From Bugula neritina (lineage: Eukaryota; Bryozoa; Gymnolaemata; Cheilostomatida; Bugulidae): 64,000 bases of DNA. Where the stretch lies: positions 19,495,581 to 19,559,580 of the forward strand of contig OZ037766.1 of the NCBI GenBank assembly GCA_964035545.1, given 5' to 3'. The position numbers and the translations under genes were made by a program. The notes beneath the pieces were generated by a model. That model worked only from the letters and a program-made list of their open reading frames with translations. It had not been told where the DNA came from and did not search any database. Positions 37,052 through 49,800 of the stretch are shown in pieces; position 1 is the first letter of the stretch; each line of letters opens with the position of its first letter.

Positions 37052-37886
37052 ACGAGGAAATCAAGGGTAATACTGCATAACATGGTGAGCACATTTTTAT
37101 TGGTAACTTTAAGAACATTTGTTTTTACAATTTCTATAATTTGTAATTTAGCTTTTCCAGTAACTATGTCTTTATTTGCCTTACAGAGGCAGATAAATTG
37201 TTGTAAAATGTTTTGAATATTTTAGGTTGTTCATGAGCAAGAAAGACTTAAACATGTGCAGGAGACAAGTTATTTCTATAAGTTTTTAAATGCAAATAGA
37301 ACTTGACAAGCCAAGTAAAACTTTTCAATTTATGTATTAGTCTATTCCAAGCAAATAAATTCGTAATATGAAGTAGTCAATTTAACCAGTAATAAATAAT
37401 ACAAGTATAAAGATTTCAGTTTCAACTTTCACTACTTGGGAGTACCATTTGCCTTAGCCATTTGCTATCTTTTATTAAAAATTTAAAAACTAATAAAATC
37501 TCTAACATTGACAACAGTTTGTTTTTTATCACTAATAACTTTATATTTTAAGCACGTGCAGTATAACAGTAACAAGAATACAGGAATGATTTAGCAAAAT
37601 AAAATATAATTAAACATGATCAAACCAACATTAACAACTATTATCATAATATAATTATGTAAAAATAGAAAAGCTGTTCTTGTATATAGCATTAAATATA
37701 TCTTAAGCTGAAATAATATACAACACATGACACATGTACTTTAGTTAATCATTGCATTGACCTATCTATCTCTAATTAATCAGTTCTCTATTGGTAAAAC
37801 AGGAGCAGCACAGGCTAAGGAACATACTAAAAGAGACAAAATTTATGTACTGCAAATAATTAAAGTTTCCTACAGATCTTCATTGT
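37052..37886. other. Convergent 3' region between the MetE-like and myosin XVIII genes
   Basis: No coding exon. It holds the presumed 3' UTRs of both genes. A minus-strand AATAAA (TTTATT at 37471-37476) could serve the myosin gene. 37490-37545 is a near-identical copy of 36931-36986, the end of the last intron of the MetE-like gene. Confidence 0.6.
37354..37359 (+). terminator. Candidate poly(A) signal of the MetE-like gene, long form
   Basis: AATAAA about 300 nt after the TAG at 37049-37051. A second candidate (AATAAAT) lies near 37389. Confidence 0.45.
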
Positions 37887-40800
37887 CTAGTTGTATCCAC
37901 TCTCTGAATCAGTACTAAATTCTTCGTCCCTGAAAATATAAACCTAGCCATTACTAAGCTGCCTTTTAACTGAAACATGCAAAGTTATGTCAGAATTTCT
38001 AGAAAAATAGTGGTGAAAATGCTAGTAGTAAATTGTACAACTATATTCTTAGTAATAATAAAGTGAATATAATGCCAGCTCAACTTTAAAAAGCCAAACT
38101 GTATAAATTTTACCTATGGTTTACAACCCCATAATTGTACATAATATTATATTTTAAGAGCATTTGCGCTACCAGCATTTATGTTTGGGTGAATTGGCAT
38201 GTAAAGCTTGCATTTTAATTACTGACAACACCTGTAACTAATAGTGACTAAAAGACTTCATTTAACTTTTTATATACACCATAGGTGTAGAAAATTTAAA
38301 TCGATTCCAAATGTTAACTCAAATAAGATGCTGAACAATAAACAAGGTTTCAAAGTGACTTAGTTTTACATACATCTATAAGCAACACATTATCCCACTA
38401 TAAGCCCTCACTTTAAACACAACCTAATGCACCTTCAACATGTAACATAACCTGTGACATCTCCCATCACCAAATAAGCCAACCAACCAACTACTAGCAA
38501 ATAACTGAGCAAACCAGAAATAACAAAATAAGCACTCAACTGAACAGCTAAAAGTTAAATTAATACTATTTCAAATAGCTAGCTTTAACCCAGGCTAAAA
38601 ATGAGTGTATTAGCCCTTTACCGGTGGTCTATATCTTCCATTTCATCCCTGTATCACAGTGAATGCAAATTAGATGCCTTTGCAAAATAAGAATACAAAA
38701 TATAAAAAGCTATGGCAAATAACAAAACAATTCGGGAAGTTGCCACCAAATCCAATGATACATACAAACATCTGATACAAGTATTTCCAAGTGGACGAAG
38801 TAGGGAAACTCTCGCTGTATAACAACACTTAGAAAACAGAACTGCCAAACAAGTTTATAAATAACTCATGACAAATGCAAAAAAAATAAAAAGGACAAAC
38901 TGTAAAACCAGCTGTTCCTAACCAACTTCTCGTCACATGCAAATGCAAATTTCATCATTATCAGAGAAATTTTGTTGTTGTGCAATAGAAATTATCTGTT
39001 AAAAAAGTTTTTGTTGAAATGCAAACTAAATGTTAAAAGTTGAAAATTATCAGTAATTCGATTATACTAAATATAGTATTTATGTTGATGACAAAGTGAT
39101 TTCTGTAATATAAGAGTGAACACAGATGTAATATAAACTTATCTACCTTTGCTTAACCTAACACTCTGAACTCAATGCTGTCTTTTAATATAACAGTAAT
39201 TTGTAATATTTGCAATTTAATTCTTGTATTTGTTAATAATTTTTATGTTAGTCATTGTATAAACAGTGAAAGTTGGTACCCATTTAACTGCATTGCTTAA
39301 TTTGCGTAAGTGTAAAACCTGTTGAAAAAATAATTGTTTTAAAATGATGCCGACAAGACTAATATAAAAATATGGTATGTTTTTACCATATTGTAACGTG
39401 AGCTCACTGGTAAAGTGAGCTTATGTTACAATTTCACAACAGAAAAAAAATTCTAACTTACTCATCGTCAGTCAAGATGGAGTGAGCCAACTCAGCCTGT
39501 AGATTGTCTGCACGTTTCTGGGCTGATTTGAGATCGACTTGAAGTTGGTGAACCTCTGAATCACACAGCTCCACCTTTTGAGTCTATTGATAATCATAAT
39601 ACATATACTTATACCATCAAATGATACCATATACTCAGACTATCAACTGATAACACACCACCAAATAACAAACTCACCAAGCTGGATATGGTTTGGGTTT
39701 GCTCAATGTCTTTTCTATTTACAGATTCTAGACTTTCTAGGGTTCTGCTGAGCTGGTTTTGTAATTGTCTTCCCCTGCGCTCTTCATCAGCTATTTTCAT
39801 ATTAAGTTTACTAATTTCATCATCCAATTTATCGCAGTTATCTTTTGCTTTCAATGCCTGATTCTAGCAAAAGTAAATAATAAAAAGAGATAATCCATTA
39901 CTGATGAATAAGTTGCAGTTTTTGTGGCAATCGATGACTTGGTGTGGTGAATCATCATTGGCTACAGATAATTGTTGACCATTCTCATTCACCAATATTA
40001 GCCATGAAAACTAATCCGTTATAAAACATTTATTTTTTTTATTTTATACCAATAAAGTATATAAACTTTTCAGATGATCCAGTAACACATTACACTTAAA
40101 CTATTTTTAGATGATGTTTCAGTCGGATTTTATTTCAGATAAATTTACATTATTAGTATCAAAATTTCATGCGGCACATCATATATCTAAAATGAGTTTT
40201 CCCTCAAATCAATGGAAGAACTTTTCATGGGAAATAAGAAAACAATCTCAGTTATACAAAAGAAAAATTTCTGAACATTCCCAATTGTTGCTAGAATAAT
40301 TTTGTTATGAAGCTAAATCTAATAAACTGTCTCAAGTCTAACCACATTTCACAGTTACTCTAGTTTTGAAAATTGTTTTAAAAGCCTTACATAATAAGTG
40401 TTTCTAGCAGTAACAATTACAAGTGCAGTTTAGGACCATTGATATATAGTAAGTATAACCTGCAGATCAGCATTACACTGCAATGCTTCAATCAGCGCTG
40501 TTGGTAGATTGAAGCTTGATCCACTATACTAATGCATCTGGCATGTAGCCAATAGCTCACCATCAAAACATCAAGTCTGAAACACTCACCTCAAATCTAA
40601 CTCTCACACTTTTTTCATATTCCAATTTCTGTTCTATCTCCAATACTTTAAATTCCAGAATAGATATTCTGTCCTTCGGAACAAAGTGGGAATCTAAGTG
40701 AGCTAGTTTACTATTCGCAGAGTCCAGTTCCTCCTGAAGCTTGGACTTCGTTTCTGATAGAGATGATATCTGCTCTGTCTGGTCTTTTAGTTTCATCGTG

Positions 40801-43800
40801 TTTACCGTGTTCTACAACACCATCTGTATTAATTATCAGTTACCAAACTTACTATTTTAGAGTTAACAAAATGACAAATGTTTAATTTAATCGAAGAAAA
40901 CAACTTCAAAATTTCAGCCACGCAAACACAAATGTTTTTTTAAAGTTGCAAGCAAACTGGGTGAGTGAAAAAGTGAGGTTAAGAAAGTATAAGACAAATT
41001 CCAAGTAGGGCCTATTACAAATAAATCAAAAGTTTCGGCTTTATTATTCAGGGTCCACTGAGTGTACTCAACCTAAAATATTTCTATGAACATACATAAC
41101 ATGGTGAATGTTTGAATTATTTATTAGTCAGCTATAAGTATGAATGAGTAAGACTAAATGAGAGAGATGGTGTATAGAACTGAGAGATGGTATATAGGAC
41201 TGAGAGAGATGGTGTATAGGACTGAGAGATGGTGTATAGAACTGAATGAGTTTGACAGAGTTATTATTAGGAGAGACAAGTATTTGTACCTGTGAAACCA
41301 AAGTCTGGTATCGCTTCAAGAGCTCATGAATTTCTTCATCTAAATCTTCTTTTTCATTTTCAATGTCATTTTTCTCTCTCATCAGTTTGGACGCTCTATC
41401 TTCAGCTTCTACTTTCGATTTGTTGGCAGCAGAAATCTGGTGCTGACATTGCTGAAGGTCAACTTCAAGAGACTGTTTAGACTTGAGAGCAGCAGTTAGA
41501 TTGGATTGAAGGTCTTCCAGCTAAATCAGAATAAAAAGCAGACGCAGATTTAGTTGATGGTGGCAAATATATGCCAATAGAGTGTAATGAATAGACAGAT
41601 TATAAACTGAAAAAAGTGGGAGTAGATTATGGAGTAAGAGAGCTGCAGCTATACATACTTTGGTTTCCATGGCTCTATATTGAGATTTCTGACTATTTTG
41701 CTCTTTCAATTTTTCAATCTGACTCGTAGTGTCACTGAGTAGGGCCCTGAGGCGCTTGATGACTCCCCGCAACTCCTTTTCATGCTCTAAATCAGCACAT
41801 ACTCATGGACTAACGTGTCTGGCGACTTAAACAAGAAACTTAACAGCAAAACTTTAAACCAGTCATATTTTACTAACTGATCCAGCAACTCTGTGAGCAA
41901 TTACTTCAGTTCAGAAGGAACTTAGCTTGAACAGGGAAAAAGTTCTGCTGCAATGAAAGTTTGATTTCCAACAAATTGTCCACTGAACACTGGAGTTACT
42001 TAGTTAGTTACTTATAACTTACCAGGTAAATAACAACATGAATACTATAAGTCATGAATACCGGAGTATAAAATATCTTACATGCTTATATCGAGTGTAA
42101 TTAATAAAAGAAATGCACTACATATATCCTATATGGCACCACAAGTCAACACTAACACTACCTACATTTACAGGTGAAAAGTTACTCACCAACATCTCTA
42201 ACTGGCGCAGTGTCTTTCGCCTTCAGCCATTTTCTTTCTGCTTCACGGCGTTCTTGAAGAGCCTGGTGTAGTTCCTCTTCTAACTCAGCTATTCTGCTTT
42301 CATAGTTTCTAGTCTTACGGGCCTGAGTGTCCCGCACCTCCTCCAAATCTCTTTCTAATTGGTCAATTTCTTTCTGGTGCTTTTGCTTAAGTTTATCAAC
42401 CTCCATTTGTATTTTCAATTTTGCCTAAAATATAACACCAACTATCAGGCGATGAATGTTTATAACACCAACTATCAGGCAATCAATGCCTATAAGAATA
42501 TATTCTAAGCAATTTAAACTGGCTCACAAATTTTCATTTGAGGAGCTGTAGCCAATACTATTATACTAAGGTGTTAGTTTACAGCTAAACTTAACATAAT
42601 ATATTATACTTTGCAATTACTTACATAGTAGATTATTATATATATATATTATATTATATTATATATATATACTAAAAACTTTCATTTGACCAGCTCACAC
42701 TTCAATTTACTGGCAAATAGTCTTGTAAATGATAATAGCATATAAAAAATTAGAATCTTGATGAATGTTTTCAGTCCATAAGGTTATGTTCGGAATACTA
42801 CTACTACACACACAATACTTGTTGGTATTATGAAATCCATATCCAAAGTTGAACTAGTGCTGTACACTGCTAAAACCACTGAAGAGTGAAGAGTAGTGCA
42901 TTTTTTCAGCTTGGCTATGTAAAACAAATTTTCCCTTATTCAAATTGAATTTATCATTTAAAAGGTTGCTTTTTAATATTTTAATAACAAACCTAAAACT
43001 TGGGAGAAATTTAAAAGCACTTTACATTGTGAGCAAATGAATTAGTGGCACTTTCTATTATAATAAATGAATCATTATTTAAACAAAATCAATTAAAGTA
43101 AACAGGCTAGGCAACAGAAAATCTTACTTTTTCAATCAAGTACAGTAAATTATTATAGGCCATTTAAGTGCAATTCTTTTCTAATTCAAAACATAAGGGT
43201 TGGGACATACACCTCATTGGAAATCAGATGAAGATTTAGAACTAAAGACTATACAATACTTTTATCAGCAACTTCATTTATGGCACTCTTATAATATTTA
43301 AGAACAATAAAAACTTCATTGATAACTAAAGAGACTTTGGTGAGCAACTCCTGAGTGTAAGCTATTTGGAGTTATCAGCCCACTAATGAGTGGCACCTGA
43401 CACTAACACTAATGTAACTGCTTTTCCTCTTAATTTGAAAGAGAAAACTAACCTATAAGTTATTTAAGCCTAAACGTGGTAGAGTTTTCGGTTTAAAATC
43501 GGAAAATGATTTAAAAAAGGGACACTCGGCAAAGATCAGAATATATTAGTTCAACTGTAAATTAGATTCCCATTGACTCAATGAAACTGGCCGGTGTGAT
43601 TGTCAGGACTAGCAAGTTGGCTCTCTGTACTATGTTAAGGTTGAAGTTGCTACGAAATTGCCGAAAAGCTGGTGGTTTATTGGAATCAAACAGTTTAGAA
43701 CTGCTTCAATAATCCCTCCCAGTATTTTACGAGAAAGATGTAAGAAACAATGAGATGAAGAGCATGAATAGAAAAACAAAATATGCAACTGTCAATTCTT

Positions 43801-46800
43801 TTACCTATTTATATCTATTTCTATTTCAAGCCCTTACAACTTAACGTGCAATGTCTCCACAATCTATTATAGTTAGCCATCATAGCTATGATAGGCTATC
43901 ATTGTACCACAAAGATTAGCAGAGCTCAAGTAAACAAATTACTATGATTGTATTGACACTCTTGTGAATATTAAAGGAACTAAAAATATAGCTGATGATA
44001 AATTTTATCTGTTCTCTGTAGTCCATGAGTAGACAACTTTGTTTAGTTTCACCATGAGCCACTGAGCTCTATTGCATATACTTATTAAACCATGTAATAT
44101 GAGTACTACAACTAATTCTGTACAAAGTATGTGGAGTATTCAAGTATCAATATCAAATGTTATTGCTACTTTAATACTTTACGGTTAAGAATCAAGCATA
44201 TGTTGCCAAGTGTGCAGGTCTATGGAACTCTATTTCTGAAAATTCTGACAGAAGTTCTCACTTTTGGAAGTGCTGACAATAATTTATGAGGGTGGGTTAG
44301 ATAATCAACATCAGTTTGTAATTCAATATTTTAAAAGTTATAAGATGTTATTGGGAGAGATATGATTCATAGGTCTCACAGAATGCAAAAACCTAGACCA
44401 CACATATATTGATTTGAATTCTTCTTACCATGATCAAAGAATGGCACACAAATAGGATGTCTCAGTCAACATTTTTACTAAAAAGTAATTTCCACTCAAA
44501 TGTTGATGAAATCGAGTTTCACAATAGAATGAGTCACAGGAAACTGTATGCTGGCTGAAGTATATTTTTAGAAACTTGAATAGAGCTGAGTTGATGCTTA
44601 TTGTAGTAGATTAAACAGGAATAATGAGAGCATGTTCACTACTAGTTAAGTGAGGTAATTAACCTTGCTTGACTGCTCCTTTAGTGCTCAAGAGTGACAA
44701 GCTAAGCTAATTAACAATTATTACTGGGAGAAAGAGTTGATTAAAATAGTAAAACCTGCCACATGAATTAAGCAAGGGCTACTGTTGCAGCTGTACAAAT
44801 GCACATTGTCAGAAGTTTCAATTCCTTGTCAAACAAGATTGTCCAACACAAATATTTCATTGTAATAATTTCAAGAAAAAACACCTATATCTGTGATGCT
44901 GGGAATATGGCATTTGTAACTGATTTTTAGGGTAAGTTGTTTTCATTATATAAAGTATGAGTCAAATGATTTGGAGAAGAAATTAATATTGTTGACAAAT
45001 AAGGATGTACAGATTGAAGCCATGTTGAGTTGTAGGGAAGAGCACTTTCATGGTGCTAACAGAGACCTGATACATCTAACTTGAGTAGTGAAGTTAGACA
45101 TTACTTTCACCTCGGAGATGTTAATGGTGAGATAAGACTGGAAGAAAAGAGTATCAGCTAAACAACCAGCCAAGGGTTATCTCAAAAGTATGAATTACCT
45201 ACCATCTCCACCTCATGCATTTCCTGCTGCAGATCACCAATCTCGTCCTCGGATTCTGCAAGTTTTCTTTCCAGTGCATGTTTGACAGACCTGAGTTCGA
45301 TCAGTTCGGAGTCACCTCCTCCACCCGAGGATTTCAACTCTGTCATCTCATGCTCCAGCCTATGCAGTTTAGTCTGTAGAGCGTCTCTTTCAATCGTCAC
45401 ATCCTAGAGGCAGAGGAGAGAAATGACTTAGCAAACTACACTACTCTAGCTTATGCCTAATATGAATAATGATCAGATGCGAGTCCATTTCTATGCCCCC
45501 TCCTGGTTGAATACTTGTTATGGATTTAGCTACAGGATAATGGGACTAAGGCTAGTCTTCATGGCAACCATAAACTACTTAGTGATAGGTTTACTGTAGT
45601 GCTATGGCATGATTTGTTAATCAAAACTCGAATCAACTTCGAAATAAATATAAACAATCTAGTATCATACACAATTAGTTTAACCATCGTGATCAGATTG
45701 ATGGAATAGTTGATATCACTTAGGATGGCTTTGTTGAAGGGGATTGTAAGATATATAGGTTACTCAATTCACACTGATTCTGATATACTTTCCCCTGGAG
45801 TACAGCTAATAGAGTATCTATTGATACAATAGTCAGCAGTAATATCCTGGCAGCAAATGAATATCTGCCTGCCTGCTATTATAATGAGATTGATCACAAT
45901 GACAATGGGTTAATTAAAGTATTTCATGATCTATAAGATAGAGCTGAACGTAGGTGTTTAAAATGTCACAGAAGTAGAAATAATGACCAACCCAGCAGCA
46001 TGTTTCCCCAAGGAAATAGGAATGCATTTATGGGGGTAATTTTTCAAATAAAAGCAGGTGTACATGCAGTAAGTACATAGCATCTTGATATCTCTACTAT
46101 CTATCTCTTTACATCAACAACAAATTATCACTGATAGTATCAACACATGTTAAATCATGTAACCATAGAAAGTGAGAAGAAAATGTACCTTCAATGTTGA
46201 GTCAGGCAAAAGACTTAAAACCCTCACCCTGTTCATGTTGACATCCATGATGTAATAATGATATGATATCCAGTAAGACTAAGAGTAGCCTATCACAGAG
46301 CTACAGTTTCAGACTGAGCACTAGAGCAAGTGATAGCAAGTGACACCAATACACAGAGCTAGTACTGCTAGTTACTACTATGTCAAAGACAAAGAACTCA
46401 GTGCCACTCCAGTTATTGCTAATCCTTTATTATGCTGATGAGGTGTGGTGGCATTGACTGGGAGTCACTGTATGCACACAGTACAAGCCACATCAGCCAT
46501 GCAGCTGTATAACAATTATACTGCAAGTTACGGAGTACACAAAGCACTGTGCGGGCAATACTTTCAAATCACTCAACTAGGCCGATGACAATACGACATC
46601 TGATTGGCTGATGACAACAATACTCTTGTGAAACCACGCTATGAAGAATTTATACAACGCGGATACGAACGAGCAAGCTCTATGCCGGTCAATGTGCCAT
46701 CCAGCACCGGCTGACACAATGGCTCATTTAGTTTGCAGTAATTTCAGTTTAATGGTAGGGTGGATGTAGGTTTGAGCAGCAGAGGAAAAGTCGAAATTTC

Positions 46801-49800
46801 CTGGCCTTATAATACGATTCTAAACAGCTTTATATACTGCATATGAGTAGTGTATACCCTTCTAGGTGGTATACACACTGAATGTGACATGTTACCCACA
46901 CTGTGTGTGACATGCTATACACAGTGTGTGACATGCTATACACTGTGTGTGACATGTTATACACACTGAGTGACATGTTATACACTGTGTGTGGCATGCT
47001 ATACACACTGTGTGTGGCATGCTATACACTGTGTGTGGCATGCTATACACACTGTGTGTGGCATGTTATACACTGTGTGTGACATGTTATACACTGTGTG
47101 TGTGACATACTATACACTGTGTGTGGCATACTATACACTGTGTGTGACATGCTATGCACTGTGTGTGGCATGTTATACACTGTGTGTGACATGTTATACA
47201 CACTGTGTGGCATGTTATACACTGGGTGTGACATGCTATACACTGTGTGTGACATGTTATACACTGTGTGTGACATGTTATACACTGTGTGGCATACTAT
47301 ACACTGTGTGTGGCATACTATTACCTCTAGCTGCTGAGTGAGACTATATTTTTGAGTCAACAGCTGGTCTCTTTCCTTCTGCAGAAGGGCTTTCATACTC
47401 TTTTCCCCAGCCATGTCTCCTGCTTTTAGTTGAAGCTCCGAGTCAAATCTGTGTATAAACAGAAATGAGTAGACTACCAAGTTATAAGACATATCATGTC
47501 TTATTTACCTCCAAGTATGGTGTATACTTCTGTGCATAGTATATGATGTATAACCTACACTTCGAGTGCACAAGGAGCTTCAAAAATACAAGAGAGGATA
47601 ACTGCTTTTCTAAGATTAAATCTTCAACTTTATAGAAGGACAACTACTAAATATGATTGATTTACCTCCTTTGTCGCTTTTCTAGTTCGAAATTACGAGC
47701 CTCGCTATCCTCATATTGCCTCTTTAAATCTTGAGCCTCATTACTATATTTCTGCACTTTCTTTTTCAGATTTCCAATCACCTGCCCCTGCTCATTCTTT
47801 TCCAGTACTAATTCTTGCACCTGCCAAGAAGTTCATAACCGTCTTGCATTGCAGCTAAAATACTCAAATTTCAGCACATGATACACTCAAAGTTGTGTTC
47901 CTTGTTTGTGAAAAAATTGATTCAAAACATGACATTTGGAAGGTTAGAAGCCACAGGCTCATTAAAAGTATACCAAGCAGAGCACAAGCTAGAAATAGAC
48001 CGGCGAAAGTTAGGACCAACCTGTCTTTCTAGTTTATGCTTGGTGTGCTTGAATTCTTCTATTTCTTCTTCATGCTCAGTTTGCAGTTGTCTCCTCCTCA
48101 ACTCATTCTCTTTCACCATGTGCTCGTACTTGGACTGAGTGATGAAAGAACCTGCGGGTTGAACAGTAAACACAGTATGCATTACCACTCTGCACCAACT
48201 ACGACACAAAGTGCATCTTGTAGTCTACAATTGCTGTTATGTTCTGTAGTAATATATTAAATACGTAGTTGCAAGTAAGTTGTTTAGTAACAAGTGTGTG
48301 CAAAGCTTAAACCCCAAAGTCCTGTCTGATAATTACTGATTACCTTTTCTTTGAAGTTAGCAAAGTTTCATCCATATAAACATAATACATACTCTTGAGC
48401 GAAAATACAATATACTATGCTATAAATGAGTGTAAGTTTAGTAGAATTTCTTGAAAATTCAATTTGACTATAGTCACAAATAAATTAAATTTAGAGATCA
48501 ATAAACATGCTTAGAACAATTTTTTACATTACTTCAAAGCTTTCTTCTCTAAAAAGAAGACAACTGAAAGCTGTCCCAACCTAAACATAGCACTTTAGGC
48601 CTGGAAATCCATAACAGCGTCAACTGTACTGTACTGTAAATCCAATCAATAATTCTTGTTGATTCAATGCACCACCTTGAGAGCTAAAGTAAGATATACA
48701 TTTTGCCATGCAAACTACTCTACCCTCCATCTGAATGATTCTACCATGTCCAAGATACATAGCTTTAGATCTACAAACTAACCATCTGGCACATCATGAT
48801 GGCTCTCTTCATAACTTTCATGAACTTGTCTCAGTTCTTCATTTTCTTTCTCTAGCAATTCTATCTTTCTCTGTAGATCTTCATGAGATGCCTATGTATA
48901 TAAATACTCTACACAGGTTAGCTACTTTATAATATTATATACATAAGCTCATATAACACACAAATGTTGAATGCATGCCTGTATAAAACAAAACTAGTAA
49001 TAAAAATGATTGAGTGCTCAAAAAATACAAATTAGAGCATTTATATGATTTAGTGGATGCCGAAGTAGACAAATAGCTTAGCGTTGAATGACGAATGGTT
49101 AAGACTTGAAAGTAAGTTGATTTAATGGTCGTATAATAAAATAATGCAATTTCAGTATTTATAACAGAATTGGGTCTGTTGATTGAGGAAATATTTAAAA
49201 CCATGCCTGTAAGAAGATGCTAGTTTGTGGATCTACTGTTTTACATTGTCTTATATTGTTCTAACAAAAGTAAATTACTAATAACTCACCACAAGGTCAC
49301 TGAGCTGAGACTCTAGAGAAAGTCTGGAGGAAGTTTCCTGTTCAAGAAGTTCCACTGCCTGGCGAGAGACCTGCCTCTCCTGGACAGATTCTGACTGAAA
49401 TCTAACAGCCTGAAAGACACAGCAGATATTGTTGAAAAACCTATTGCAAAAAAGTCAACGAAAATTAATGAAAAATCAATATTTTATGCAATTGATAATG
49501 ATGACATTTACTATAAGGCAAATTTTATCACTCCTCAAAAACAAATTTATTAAATTTTTTTACAAAGATAAGTTTTTTCTTAGAATTATATAATATTCTA
49601 CAAGTTCTGAGAAAATTTGTTTTCTTACCATAATAAACATTGAAATATGATTGAAAGAAAAAATACCAACTCAATATCGAGGTATAAACAGTTTTCTAGA
49701 TAGAAATCCTACCTCATACATGTTTGAAACACAAAGGTGATCTACTAATAAGAAAAGCCTATCTATAGTTATTAGATGTATATATTTATGAATATTTATG

